Assembly: GCF_002368095.1 (NCBI RefSeq)
Contig: NZ_AP018227.1
Location: 7,518,123 to 7,582,122, forward strand
DNA: 64,000 nucleotides
Reading direction: 5' to 3'
Origin: Calothrix parasitica NIES-267
GTDB lineage: Bacteria; Cyanobacteriota; Cyanobacteriia; Cyanobacteriales; Nostocaceae
Shown: piece by piece, positions 1 through 9,267 of the stretch
Numbering within the stretch: position 1 is the first letter of the stretch
Layout: each line of letters opens with the position of its first letter
Program-made: the position numbers and the translations under genes
Notes under the pieces: generated by a model
What the model was told of the DNA's origin: nothing
Seen by the model: the letters and a program-made list of their open reading frames with translations, nothing else
The model's database searches: none

Positions 1-186
1 ATTGAATTCCCGGCTTTAAAAGTAAGCTGCTTGGCTTTCGGTGGTTCGGATTACAGCCAGATTTACGTCACAACTGCTGGAGGTAACGACCGCTCCAAAG
101 AAGGTTCCGGTGCAGGAGCAATTTTTCATTTTCAATCTGATGTTAAAGGAATTCCTGAATTTAAATCTCGGATTTTGATTGATTAG
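1..186 (+). CDS. SMP-30/gluconolactonase/LRE-like protein, C-terminal end (partial)
   Basis: An open frame enters at base 1 and ends at a TAG at 184-186, giving 61 residues of a C-terminus. The segment reads CLAFGGSDYSQIYVTTAG and then a stretch ending in GIPEFKSRILID. This matches the last beta-propeller blade of the SMP-30/regucalcin/gluconolactonase family, where 'FGGPD...IYVTTA' is a conserved signature and 'GLPEFRSRI' a common ending. Members are Ca/Zn-dependent lactonases acting on sugar lactones. The metal ligands lie upstream of the window, so activity cannot be judged. Frame and family are fairly sure; the substrate is unknown. Confidence 0.75.
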   Translation: MEFPALKVSCLAFGGSDYSQIYVTTAGGNDRSKEGSGAGAIFHFQSDVKGIPEFKSRILID

Positions 187-221
187 TGACGGAAACTTCT
201 ATAATTTTGTAAGGATAAATT

Positions 222-785
222 CTAAACTTTTAAACAATACTTGGTACATCCCCAATGCTGATTATTAGGATTTCGAGAACCTTGCCACCCTAAAAATCTT
301 AATTCCTTTGCAATAAAGGTGTTTATTCCTCCATGAGCAATTAAAACGACCGAACCATGGTTGTGATACTCCTGTATTAGTAACTCTGCTGCTTGCTTAG
401 CTCTATGTCTAGTAGCAACTGGTGACTCAGTAATAGGAGGAATTTTTAATTCCCATAGTAAGCGAGAAATAATTGCCCAACTCAAAGCTGATAGTTTTGT
501 ATTTGCAGAAAAATTTCGCCAACAGTTTATTTCTCGGAAAATTGAATTACTTATTGGTTGAACTTGGGGCTGAAGAATTCTGGCTGAATGAATTGTACGG
601 TTTAAATTACTGGTATAAATTACCTTAGCTTTTTGTACAACTGCAATCAAATTTTCTGGTGGTATTGAGTCGCTTGCTATACCCGCAGCATCATAGCGCT
701 TTACAAACTCTAAGAATTGATTACCTTTAACATTCTCTCGTAGAGAAACTGTTGGTTTTCCATGTCTTATAAGGTAGATAGTCAT
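222..785 (-). CDS. Histidine phosphatase family protein (phosphoglycerate mutase-like)
   Basis: The 187-residue protein begins MTIYLIRHGKP, the RHG motif whose histidine is phosphorylated in the branch-1 histidine phosphatase superfamily. Near the C-terminus VVLIAHGGIN carries the second catalytic histidine. A conserved arginine is plausible in NLNRTIHSA (about residues 60-68). The family covers phosphatases of sugar phosphates, nucleotides and cofactor precursors, so the substrate cannot be assigned. It is divergently arranged with the downstream antiporter gene. The longest antiporter frame would overlap this start by 24 bases, one reason to place the antiporter start further in. Confidence 0.85.
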   Translation of the reverse strand: MTIYLIRHGKPTVSLRENVKGNQFLEFVKRYDAAGIASDSIPPENLIAVVQKAKVIYTSNLNRTIHSARILQPQVQPISNSIFREINCWRNFSANTKLSALSWAIISRLLWELKIPPITESPVATRHRAKQAAELLIQEYHNHGSVVLIAHGGINTFIAKELRFLGWQGSRNPNNQHWGCTKYCLKV

Positions 786-884
786 TTTTTATGGTTTACA
801 AAATCTTTCTGCGGACTGAATTGCTTTATCTATGATTATTATCGCGCTAGCCTGATAGTGAAAGCTTATCGAATGCAGGGAAAT

Positions 885-2609
885 ATGGCAGCAGAAGGAC
901 ATAGCTTAATTGTGGACTTTACCACAGTTTTGGGTGCATCGGCACTGGGTGGGTATATTGCTAATAAGCTGCGTCAACCCGTTTTGTTAGGATATCTGGC
1001 TAGCGGATTGATTGTAGGTCCTTTCGGTTTAAAGTTATTAAATGATGCAGATTTAATCAAATCTTTAGCTGAGTTTGGAGTTGCTTTTCTGCTCTTTGCT
1101 TTGGGTGTAGAATTCTCCTTAACCGAACTCAAAAGAGTCAAAGATATTGCTATTAAGGGTAGTTTGCTGCAAATTGGATTAACTACTACCTTAGTAACTC
1201 TAATTACTATTGTTTCTGGTTGGGCTTCGGGTTTTGCAGAAGGAATATTTTTAGGTGTAGTGTTTTCCCTTTCTTCTACAGCTGTAGTATTAAAAACACT
1301 GACAGACAAAGGAGAAACTTATACACTCCACGGTCAAATCATGTTAGCGATTTTAATCGTTCAAGATTTAGCTTTGGGTGTAATGTTAGCGATTTTACCA
1401 GCATTAAAACAACCTGAAAATATTGCTCCAGCTTTATTTTTAGCTTTTGTAAAAGTTGTTGGATTTGCGGCAATTGCATTTATTTTAAGTCGGTGGTTTG
1501 TAAAGCATTTGATTCGTAGTATTGCAGAAACAGAAAGTGAAGAATTGTTTTTATTAACGATTATTGCTTTATGTTTGGGAGTTGCTTTAATTACAGCAGC
1601 TCTCGGTCTTTCGATTGAGATGGGTGCTTTTGTCGCAGGATTAATGATTTCGGAAATAGATTACGCAGACCATGCTTTAGCTAAAGTACTACCATTACGC
1701 GATACCTTTGCCAGTCTATTCTTCGCTTCTATTGGAATGCTAATTGACCCCAATATCTTGATTAATAACTTCGGGTCAATTTTGGGATTGGTTACTTTAG
1801 TAATGATAGGTAAGGCAGCAATAATATTTCCCATCGTACTAAAATTTGGTTACTCAGTAAAAACAGCAGTAATTGCTGCTCTTGGTATTAATCAAATAGG
1901 TGAGTTTTCCTTTGTACTTGAATTAACTGGTTTAGCTTTAGGGTTAATTTCTGAAGATACTTATCTATTACTCTTAGGTACCACTGCAATAACTTTAATC
2001 ATTACTCCTATTTTATTAGAAAGAGCGCCTAAACTAGCCAATCTTCTTACAGGAACGGCATTTTTTAGAAGATATTTACAGCGATTTGAAGCACCAAAAA
2101 GCCTGTCAATACCGGAAACCATAAATTCTCATGTAGTTGTAGCAGGTTACGGTAGAGTCGGACAAGTTGTAGTTAAGATTTTGCAAAGCCAAGGTTATCC
2201 AGTCATCGTTATGGATAACAGCGAAGCAGCAATTCAAAGACTCAGAAATCAAAATACACCTTATTTATTCGGGGATGCAGATTCCGAACTAGTCTTAGAA
2301 AAAGCACATTTAGAAAAAGCTAAAGCTCTAGTAATAGCCTTACCCGACCCAGCAAGTACGAGATTATTACTCGAACGCGCTTTATCAGTAGCTCCCCAGC
2401 TAGATATTATAGTGCGATCGCACTCCGATAAAGAAATAGATATCTTGACTCAAATGGGAGCAAAAGAAGTAGTCCAACCAGAATTTGAAGCAGCATTAGA
2501 ACTAGGAACTCATCTACTCAAAACATTGGGTGAGACCGAAAATCAAATTTACACCATTATCGACACTATTCGTATTGATAAATACATGAGTATTAGACCG
2601 GATAAATGA
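885..2609 (+). CDS. Monovalent cation:proton antiporter-2 (CPA2) family, with TrkA-N domain
   Basis: A Na_H_Exchanger (KefB/CPA2-type) membrane domain with about 12 hydrophobic segments fills the first ~390 residues. A cytoplasmic RCK/TrkA-N Rossmann domain follows from about residue 415, with the dinucleotide loop VVVAGYGRVGQVVV. The protein would exchange K+ or Na+ for protons at the plasma or thylakoid membrane, gated by a nucleotide. I chose the ATG at 885 because a GGGA sits just upstream and the protein then starts with the typical short polar lead before the first helix. ATGs at 873 and 762 are alternatives; the 762 start would overlap the divergent histidine phosphatase gene. No TrkA-C domain is visible. 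Ion specificity is not readable from sequence. Confidence 0.85.
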   Translation: MAAEGHSLIVDFTTVLGASALGGYIANKLRQPVLLGYLASGLIVGPFGLKLLNDADLIKSLAEFGVAFLLFALGVEFSLTELKRVKDIAIKGSLLQIGLTTTLVTLITIVSGWASGFAEGIFLGVVFSLSSTAVVLKTLTDKGETYTLHGQIMLAILIVQDLALGVMLAILPALKQPENIAPALFLAFVKVVGFAAIAFILSRWFVKHLIRSIAETESEELFLLTIIALCLGVALITAALGLSIEMGAFVAGLMISEIDYADHALAKVLPLRDTFASLFFASIGMLIDPNILINNFGSILGLVTLVMIGKAAIIFPIVLKFGYSVKTAVIAALGINQIGEFSFVLELTGLALGLISEDTYLLLLGTTAITLIITPILLERAPKLANLLTGTAFFRRYLQRFEAPKSLSIPETINSHVVVAGYGRVGQVVVKILQSQGYPVIVMDNSEAAIQRLRNQNTPYLFGDADSELVLEKAHLEKAKALVIALPDPASTRLLLERALSVAPQLDIIVRSHSDKEIDILTQMGAKEVVQPEFEAALELGTHLLKTLGETENQIYTIIDTIRIDKYMSIRPDK

Positions 2610-2851
2610 AAAGACAGAGAACTTCTAACCGTTGTTAGAATCCAAAATCTAAAATCTAAAATCCTGTCTTCTAAACGTGTCCGTAAGGACATAATCCAAA
2701 ATCGAGTAGGGAAACACACAGCCAAATTGCTTTACTTGGAATCAAACGAAGAGGATTAATATCCAATGAAAGCTTAATTGTAATTTGGTGATAAATAATA
2801 CTCAAGGTGAGCGCAGTACGCGAAAAAATTAAACACTTATTGACAAATTAA

Positions 2852-3829
2852 TTAACTGACAACTTGTGCCATCTCTCTAGAAGTGACCCACATATCAGCA
2901 ACATCGTATTTCACCAATACGGTTTCGTGTTTAGCATTACAAGAGGCTTTGAGCGTTTTTGTCTTGCTATTATTTTTTACGAGTTTAGCCTGACAACTAT
3001 AAACCGAACCATCGGGTTTTTCAAAAGTTAGCTCTGCCAATACATTAGTCTTATCCGGACTTTCCTCAACTATTCTACCCGCCGCTTTGTAATTAAACCA
3101 ATCCCATCCGTAACGCAGAATCATTTCCCTTTCTACAATTTGAATCGACCTTGGGAGAACTCCCCAACCTCGATAGATATCTTTAAAACGTTTAACATCA
3201 CCAGTACGAGTCAATATTGATTTAAATGACTCATGTTCAAGATTGCCGTAATACCTTCCATGAGGCAAGTCTATCATTGTCGGTGCAAATCTATGCCCGC
3301 CGAAGTGACTGGATTTCCAGATTCTCACATTATCTAAACCCAAATCTGAGATAACATTTTTGGCGTGAAAATAAAAAGGATTTCCGTATCTTGCACAGCA
3401 TTTATCGTGACTACCATGAGTACAAACTAATATATCTCTTTTGGTAGTTGCATCAATTTCATATTTGGGACTTTTTCCCCACAACCATTTTTTGATAGTT
3501 GCTACTGCTTGTTCTATATTTTCTAGCTTGAATTCTCTGCGAGAATATCCTTTACCTCCTCCTGCTTGTTGGTGATAAATCAAAAGCGTTGTGGAGTCTA
3601 CTTTGTGTGACAAATCATTCGCAATTAATTGAAACTTAATTGGTAATTTAGCCCGCTTTGCTTCCTGTACAAATAGCCGTAAATTGTCCGGAACCCACTT
3701 AGAACTGAAAGCATCCGAACTCCAAGGAGGAGGACATTCTATCAATACGTAGGTTTGATTGTTAGTAGCAGTACCAACAATATCTTCTGCTACTTCTCGT
3801 GAATTATCGGAACAAAAATTTTGATTCAT
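2852..3829 (-). CDS. Sucrase/ferredoxin-like family protein (thioredoxin-like Fe-S fold)
   Basis: The 325-residue protein carries CTHGSHDKCCARYG at about residues 136-149 and then WKSSHFGGHRFAPTMIDLP, the hallmark of the Suc_Fer-like family. That family has a thioredoxin-like 2Fe-2S ferredoxin fold; its 'sucrase' label is historical and no sucrase activity should be assumed. The cysteines (136, 144, 145) and the HxGGHRFAP block are the likely cluster or ligand site. It stands alone with long spacers on both sides. The family is clear; the physiological role is unknown. Confidence 0.8.
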   Translation of the reverse strand: MNQNFCSDNSREVAEDIVGTATNNQTYVLIECPPPWSSDAFSSKWVPDNLRLFVQEAKRAKLPIKFQLIANDLSHKVDSTTLLIYHQQAGGGKGYSRREFKLENIEQAVATIKKWLWGKSPKYEIDATTKRDILVCTHGSHDKCCARYGNPFYFHAKNVISDLGLDNVRIWKSSHFGGHRFAPTMIDLPHGRYYGNLEHESFKSILTRTGDVKRFKDIYRGWGVLPRSIQIVEREMILRYGWDWFNYKAAGRIVEESPDKTNVLAELTFEKPDGSVYSCQAKLVKNNSKTKTLKASCNAKHETVLVKYDVADMWVTSREMAQVVS

Positions 3830-5280
3830 TTAACTTACATGAGTAGAGTATTTTTGCAAAAAGGATATTACGCATATGGATAATTAAATCTACAATCAAT
3901 CTCTATAAGAATCATGATTACTACAAACATTTCTCAATGGTGACTTAGTTTTAGTCACCCAGAATGAAGACAGAAAACACTTGTTCAACAAGAAATTTGA
4001 TTGATTATTTCAAGGGTAGTAACTTTTTTATAACACTTTACTTATTAAAAGTCTCTGATACTAGAAAAAATGTTACTAATGACTTAATAAAGGATATAAA
4101 TAATATCTTTTACACCTATGGATAGTTATTTAATATCTCATTATATGTATTTTTTCTCATGTTATGGATTGAGTTTTAGTGTTTTTACTTAGAATTATGC
4201 TCATATTTTCGGAATAATACATATTCATTTTTACCTATCTTATACACATTGCTATATCTAGTAAAACTCATATACATACTTTCATACCTAAGTTAGCAAG
4301 TAAACTTTGATAAGTCTTACAGCAAAAACTGAAGGCATATGTAAATAGTTAGCTTAGATATTAGTAAAAAAAGCTACTAGCGTCGTTTAATTTATTTCTA
4401 TATTTGTCATAATCCATATTATTTTTAAAGATTTTTAAGTTCTATAACTTCACTATACCTAATTTTTTGAAAATGTTGCAAATTATTCTCAATAAAAATA
4501 CAAAAAAATAGATTCGGTAAAGAGTAGGTCTAGAAAGTCAAACTTGTCGGGGAATAGGTAAGTATTGCTATGCCAATATGCAATAAATGGCTTGGCATCA
4601 TGTCATTAATGAATAAGTGTGAAAAGTTTTATATTAATACTTCCCTTGTTCTCATCCAAACTTATCTACTCTTATGTTTTCCCAACATCACGAGCAAACT
4701 TTACATCCGAATCTAACCGATGTCTGTATAAAATGCAAGCATTTACTAATTCTCATCACTTTGATTTGTATATCCTCTACATAGAGTCTCATATATATAC
4801 AGACAAACTCAGGGAATACACGTAAAATAGATTTGCTAACATAAAGCCTAAGAGTAGTGCTTTACATATCAAGTAATGATTAGGTTTATTGCAAATAGCG
4901 AAACGGAAAAACTATGATTTCAGGAAAATAAATCCAATTTCTTACCGGTTATTGAGAATGAAGCAACACGGGTCTCAAACAATAGCGAAAGCTGAATAAA
5001 ATATGATTTAACCATCTGTTTACTTTTTATTAAGTAGATATTAAAACTAAGACCAGGTTACACTAAAACGCGACAAAACTTTATTTTTCATCAATAGGGA
5101 ATACTTATTCTCTAAATAATATTTTCCATCTGTATTAGGCTGCTGCAAGTTTTTCGCTTAAGCTGTGGAATTACTAATGATAAAAAATTTCAATTGTGTT
5201 AACAAAGAAATAGCTTTGATGGGAGCAAAGCGCTACTAAAGCATGACGGTTGTTTAAACGGACTTGATGTAGTCGCTTTA
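3830..5280. other. Long AT-rich intergenic region, no supported gene
   Basis: About 1.45 kb between two convergently unrelated minus-strand genes. It is very AT-rich with many stop codons in all frames. The only longer frame (4619-4825, 68 codons from a GTG) has no ribosome binding site, low-complexity composition and no recognisable motif. No tRNA, strong terminator hairpin or tandem repeat was seen. Confidence 0.5.
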
Positions 5281-5943
5281 TCAATCAATGCTCAACAGAG
5301 AATTAAGAAACGTCCATAGCTGCGAATCTGCAAAATCAGAAATGGTCATAAAAGCACCAAGATTTTGTAAAGTTTCAGGAGCTTGAGTAGAGGTGATACC
5401 TATAGTACGAATACCCGCATCAACAGCAGAACGCATTCCGGAAGGAGAGTCTTCTATAGCTATAGCTTCCTGTGGTTGTAGTCCTAGTTTTTCCAAAGCA
5501 ACCTTGTAAGGTGTAGGGTCTGGTTTGGCTGCTGTTTGTTCTTCACCTAAAATTATGATGTCGAAAGCCTCTTTTAACTGCAAAGCTTCTAACATGTGAT
5601 ATGCGTTAAGCTTCGGAGCATTGGTAACTAAAGCACATTTGAGATGATGCTGTTTACTCCAAGCGAATAATTGCGTAAATCCACTGATAGTTTTTAGTAA
5701 CGAAGCTTGTTCGCGAAACCTTGCTTCTTTTTCTTGTGCGAACCGCTCGCTCTCTTCAGCCGATAGGTGGGGTAATACATCTTGAATAATATCAGGATTG
5801 TGTCTACCAGCAAAATTCGATTTAAATATTTCTTCGTTTATTTCAACGTTATATTCAAGTAAAAAATCTTTCCAGATTTTATAATGTATGGGGTCAGTGT
5901 TAACAATTGTTCCATCAAAATCAAATAAAATTGCAGAAAACAT
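5281..5943 (-). CDS. HAD family hydrolase, beta-phosphoglucomutase-like
   Basis: The 220-residue protein has the four HAD motifs in order: DFDGT (residues 8-12, nucleophile D8 and acid/base D10), VTNAP (motif II), KPDPTPY (motif III lysine) and EDSPSGMRSA (motif IV). A helical cap lies between residues ~15 and 85. This arrangement is that of the phosphoglycolate phosphatase/beta-phosphoglucomutase subfamily acting on small phosphorylated metabolites. The substrate cannot be fixed by sequence. It is divergent from nagB, separated by 344 bases. Confidence 0.88.
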   Translation of the reverse strand: MFSAILFDFDGTIVNTDPIHYKIWKDFLLEYNVEINEEIFKSNFAGRHNPDIIQDVLPHLSAEESERFAQEKEARFREQASLLKTISGFTQLFAWSKQHHLKCALVTNAPKLNAYHMLEALQLKEAFDIIILGEEQTAAKPDPTPYKVALEKLGLQPQEAIAIEDSPSGMRSAVDAGIRTIGITSTQAPETLQNLGAFMTISDFADSQLWTFLNSLLSID

Positions 5944-6287
5944 AATTTGTTCTGATTAATTGTAAATAAATATAAACTTTAATAAAATACCTTACATTAT
6001 TTTGTGCATTTCCGTAACAATTGCTGCATTAAAACTTGCAAAAAACTATAATAAAATCATTAAAAATCTGACAACCTATGGTAACTAGTGCGTGTAAGGG
6101 TGGAGATAAAATCTACCCCTACCCGTTTACTTCAAGAACAGTGTTAAAAGATTAAAATAAATAATTAATTAACAAATAAATAAAAATGTACATTTTGTAT
6201 AATAGCTTTTGTATAGCGAGCTATTAGAAACTTTTTGACTATACGTATAACATAAAAAATGATGGATAATTATTTTTTTGTTATCAA
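5944..6287. other. Divergent intergenic region between HAD gene and nagB
   Basis: AT-rich spacer expected to hold the promoters of both flanking genes. A short imperfect hairpin (GGGTGGAGAT with ATCTACCCC) lies near 6097-6118. No consensus operator was recognised. Confidence 0.35.
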
Positions 6288-7085
6288 ATGTCAAAAGCTA
6301 GAAAAGATTTTCGCGTTGATAGTCTAGCAGTTCAGATTTACGATTCGGAAACCGAACTTGCACTATCAGCAGCAACTATTATTCAACAAGATTTACAGCA
6401 AATCCTCAAACACAAGCAAACCGCTACAGTATTGTTTGCAACAGGTAATTCTCAACTAAAATTTTTAGATGCTTTAGCAAGTTTAAATAATATTGATTGG
6501 TCGCGGATTGTATGTTTTCATCTAGATGAATATTTAGGTATATCAGAAAATCATCCCTCAAGCTTTAGATATTATTTGCGAGAACGTATAGAAAAACCTA
6601 TTTCACCCCAGAAATTCCACTATATACAAGGTGATATATTAGAACCTTTACAAGAATGCGAACGCTATTCCAAACTACTTACAGCACAAGATATTGACTT
6701 ATGTATGTTAGGAATTGGAGAAAACGGACACCTAGCATTTAACGAACCAACCGTTGCAAACTTTAAAGACCCATTACAGGTAAAACTAGTAAAATTAGAT
6801 TCAGTTAATCATCAACAACAAGTTAATCAAGGGCATTTTCCTAATATAGAAAGCGTACCAAAATATGCTTTTACCCTGACTATACCAATGATTTGTGCGG
6901 CAAAAAAGATAGTTTGTCTCGCACCCGGAAAAGGTAAAGCTAAACTGGTAAAACAATTATTAGAAGGAAATATTACCCAAAAATTCCCAGCCTCAATTCT
7001 TCGTAACCAACCGCAAGCAAATTTGTTGTTGGATACAGAATCTGCAAGCTTGGTAGATAGTGAACAGCGAACAGTTATCAATTAG
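6288..7085 (+). CDS. nagB: Glucosamine-6-phosphate deaminase
   Basis: The 265-residue protein converts glucosamine 6-phosphate to fructose 6-phosphate and ammonia. It shows family signatures: a phosphate-binding loop in ATGNSQLKFLDAL, the catalytic segment FHLDEYLGI, and the block MLGIGENGHLAFNEP with the active-site Asp/His region. Length fits the family. The start ATG at 6288 gives the usual N-terminus; no strong Shine-Dalgarno is visible. The last ten codons (SEQRTVIN tail, 7059-7085) are encoded by a dispersed repeat also found at the ends of other genes in this window, so the native C-terminus was probably shorter. It may serve amino-sugar use or recycling. Confidence 0.88.
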   Translation: MSKARKDFRVDSLAVQIYDSETELALSAATIIQQDLQQILKHKQTATVLFATGNSQLKFLDALASLNNIDWSRIVCFHLDEYLGISENHPSSFRYYLRERIEKPISPQKFHYIQGDILEPLQECERYSKLLTAQDIDLCMLGIGENGHLAFNEPTVANFKDPLQVKLVKLDSVNHQQQVNQGHFPNIESVPKYAFTLTIPMICAAKKIVCLAPGKGKAKLVKQLLEGNITQKFPASILRNQPQANLLLDTESASLVDSEQRTVIN

Positions 7086-7116
7086 CGTTAACTCCTAACT
7101 CTTAACTCTTAACTGA

Positions 7117-7890
7117 TTAATATCCGCTTAAAATTCCCTTTCGTTTTGCTTCTTTTTCTGCGACTTTAAATAACAATAATCCGATTGCAAAATATACAAT
7201 ACCGTTAATAAAAGCAATAGCTAAATTTATTAAATTTAAACCATCACCTCGTGCCATTAAATCACGTAATAAACCAGCACCAGGAGTCATTGGTATTAAC
7301 AATGCTAAAAATTTAGGAGTACCAGTCCAAGTTTCGGTAGGAATAGTTAATGAAAATAGTAGGGGAAATAAAAACAAAGGAAGTAATTGCTGTACGCGCT
7401 TAAAAAGTAAAGATATAGAACCTATTATAAAAGCAAAACCATATGCTCCTAACAAGACTGAAATAAAAGGTAAGACTAATAACGGTGGAAAATACAGACT
7501 GCTACCCGTAAGTAAACTAATGATAATAATAATAACTACAATTTTAATTATTTCTAAAGTTAAATAAGCTAAACCTCGCATCATAAATACTTTTATCGCA
7601 CCATAGCGAGAGAGAAACAATTGCTCCAAAGTTCCAGTCTGGGCTTCATTTTGTAATCCTCCGGCTATATTTGCCATTACAAAATTCACTAAAACCCAAA
7701 GCACATAGCCGATAATAATAGAATCGAGTTTATCTCCCAACTGAAAACTAGAACCTGCAATATAACCAGCCCCTAAAAAAAGTCCATAGAATATCGCAGT
7801 TGTAAAGATAATTTGTGATATTGATTCTACCGGATAACGGCGAAACTGTATCCAACTGCAACGAAATTCAGCGAAAAATAATTCAAGCAT
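7117..7890 (-). CDS. ABC-2 type transporter permease
   Basis: A 257-residue integral membrane protein with about six hydrophobic segments and the ABC-2 layout: an N-terminal amphipathic part (FFAEFRCSWIQFRRYP), then a core with GGLQNEAQTGTLEQLFLS, the cytoplasmic loop that contacts the ATPase. It is almost certainly the partner of the ATPase at 9268-10221 on the same strand. An IS630-family element now lies between them, so transcription from the ATPase promoter must cross an insertion of about 1.16 kb read in the opposite direction. The exported substrate is unknown. Confidence 0.82.
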   Translation of the reverse strand: MLELFFAEFRCSWIQFRRYPVESISQIIFTTAIFYGLFLGAGYIAGSSFQLGDKLDSIIIGYVLWVLVNFVMANIAGGLQNEAQTGTLEQLFLSRYGAIKVFMMRGLAYLTLEIIKIVVIIIIISLLTGSSLYFPPLLVLPFISVLLGAYGFAFIIGSISLLFKRVQQLLPLFLFPLLFSLTIPTETWTGTPKFLALLIPMTPGAGLLRDLMARGDGLNLINLAIAFINGIVYFAIGLLLFKVAEKEAKRKGILSGY

Positions 7891-8007
7891 TATTATTTAT
7901 TAGTTATTATTTATTAGTAATTACTTGTTAAGTAGGTCGGCATGAAAAAACCAAAGTATGTAAAGATAAGTAAATACGGAGAATGCATCTACCGAGGTTA
8001 TTGAAAT

Positions 8008-8490
8008 ATGGGCGCTCGTTTAAGGGTGTTTCTGACTCGTGAGCAAGATAAAGACTTGCTAAACCTAAGAACCACAAACGTACCAAACAAAGTAAAAGAC
8101 CGAGCAGAAGTAATTAGATTAAATGCACATGGTTGGTATGTTGAAAAAATAGCAGATCATTTCGGGTGGACTACACAAACAGTAAGAGACATTTTACATA
8201 AATGGCAGAAAGAAGGATATAGCGGACTTTGGGATAAACCCGGCAGGGGAGGTAAGACGAAGTACAAGGAAGAAGATATTATATATCTGGAAGAATGCCT
8301 CAAAAAAGAACCACGCACATACAATAGTCTTCAATTAGCCCAAAAATTAGAAGGCGATCGCCAAGTAAAGTTGAGTCCCGATAGGTTAAGACGGGTACTC
8401 AAAAAAAGGGGGTCATTTGGAAACGAACAAGAAAAAGCCACAAGGAAAAGCAAGACCCAATCTTCAAAGAAATCAAACAAGCAGACCTAG
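8008..8490 (+). CDS. IS630-family transposase, ORF A (helix-turn-helix part)
   Basis: This 160-residue frame carries the N-terminal helix-turn-helix domain of IS630 transposases (VIRLNAHGWYVEKIADHFGW and TVRDILHKWQKEG) with the linker KPGRGGKTKY. After the A7G5 tract at 8401-8412 the frame diverges from family sequence. The -1 frame continues it as KKGVIWKRTRKSHKEKQ and runs into ORF B. The full transposase is therefore probably made by -1 slippage, either at translation or at transcription. A fixed mutation cannot be ruled out. Confidence 0.85.
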   Translation: MGARLRVFLTREQDKDLLNLRTTNVPNKVKDRAEVIRLNAHGWYVEKIADHFGWTTQTVRDILHKWQKEGYSGLWDKPGRGGKTKYKEEDIIYLEECLKKEPRTYNSLQLAQKLEGDRQVKLSPDRLRRVLKKRGSFGNEQEKATRKSKTQSSKKSNKQT

Positions 8491-8492
8491 AT

Positions 8493-9062
8493 ATGTTAGA
8501 ACTATCTGCGGCTGCTGGGGAAATAGATTTAAAGTATTTAGATGAATCCGGTTTCTGTATGTGGAGTGAACCAAGCTACACATATTACCATCTCGGTGAA
8601 CAGAAGCGCTTAGAGCAAACTAAGCGTCGTGGTCGTAGATTAAGTATTATAGGGCTTTTACAGCCCCTAGCTAGCTTTGCATATGGTTTAGTTATTGGTG
8701 GTGTTAATCGCTTTTCTTACATCCATATGATGGAACAAGAAGCGGCTGAGGCCCAAACAAGCGGACGCATGAGAGTTGTAGTACAGGACAACGGTCCAAT
8801 ACACCGATGCAAGGAAGTTCAGCAGTTATGGTCTAAGTGGGAAAGTCAAGGTTTGTATATCTTCTTTTTGCCTAAATATTGTTCTGAGATGAACCCAATT
8901 GAATTGGAATGGCAGCATCTCAAGAAAGATGAACTTTCTGGACAAATGTTTGATGACGAACTAGACCTTGCTTATGCCGTAATAGATGGAGTTCAAGTTA
9001 GAGGAGAAAGAGGTAACTACAAGACACAGCGTGTTAGATTTAACTCCAACACGACATCTTAA
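8493..9062 (+). CDS. IS630-family transposase, ORF B (DDE catalytic part)
   Basis: The 189-residue frame holds the DDE catalytic triad of the IS630/Tc1-mariner superfamily: the first Asp in KYLDESGF, the second in VVQDNGPIH, and the final Glu in MNPIELEWQHLK. It lies in the -1 frame relative to ORF A. The frame is open upstream of the ATG at 8493 to the slippery tract at about 8401, which fits a frameshift fusion rather than independent initiation. All three catalytic residues are present, so the element may still be active. Confidence 0.87.
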   Translation: MLELSAAAGEIDLKYLDESGFCMWSEPSYTYYHLGEQKRLEQTKRRGRRLSIIGLLQPLASFAYGLVIGGVNRFSYIHMMEQEAAEAQTSGRMRVVVQDNGPIHRCKEVQQLWSKWESQGLYIFFLPKYCSEMNPIELEWQHLKKDELSGQMFDDELDLAYAVIDGVQVRGERGNYKTQRVRFNSNTTS

Positions 9063-9131
9063 CTTTTCGTTACATAGTTGTAAATTTTCCCGCCGACCTA
9101 CTTACTTGTTAAGTATTAGTTAGTTAATTAC

Positions 9132-9260
9132 AGGACTTACACTTACGTAATTGTCATAATATGCGGTTGTTGCATGACACTGAATATCTTATTTCTACGT
9201 TCAAAATTAATCAAAGTGTCGCAGCACCCTACGAGAAAATGTACCAGTTGCGTAAGTCCT
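9132..9260. repeat. Small inverted-repeat element (MITE-like candidate)
   Basis: AGGACTTAC at 9132-9140 is matched by its inverse GTAAGTCCT at 9252-9260, bounding about 129 bases with no reading frame. The inner part CAGCACCCTAC...CAGTTGC resembles a stretch near 37987-38014. This looks like a small non-coding dispersed element. No clear target duplication was found. Confidence 0.45.
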
Positions 9261-9267
9261 AAATTAT

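Larger units (their letters stand above)
7935..9098 (+). mobile_element. IS630-family insertion sequence, complete
   Basis: Terminal inverted repeats begin GTAGGTCGGC at 7932-7941 and end GCCGACCTAC at 9092-9101. Beyond these 10 perfect bases the ends still agree at about 19 of the next 29 positions. IS630 elements insert at TA. On that rule the element is 7935-9098, flanked by TA at 7933-7934 and 9099-9100. Both flanks also carry TTACTTGTTAAGTA (7921-7934 and 9102-9115), so either the target was a short tandem repeat or the duplication is longer than TA. Two overlapping reading frames encode the transposase. Confidence 0.88.

Noticed and set aside
762-884. N-terminal extension of the CPA2 antiporter
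   Set aside because: It would overlap the divergent gene's start and has cysteine- and aromatic-rich sequence unlike family N-termini; starts at 873 or 885 fit better.
4619-4825. 68-codon plus-strand frame in the long spacer
   Set aside because: GTG start without ribosome site, biased AT-driven composition, no motif.
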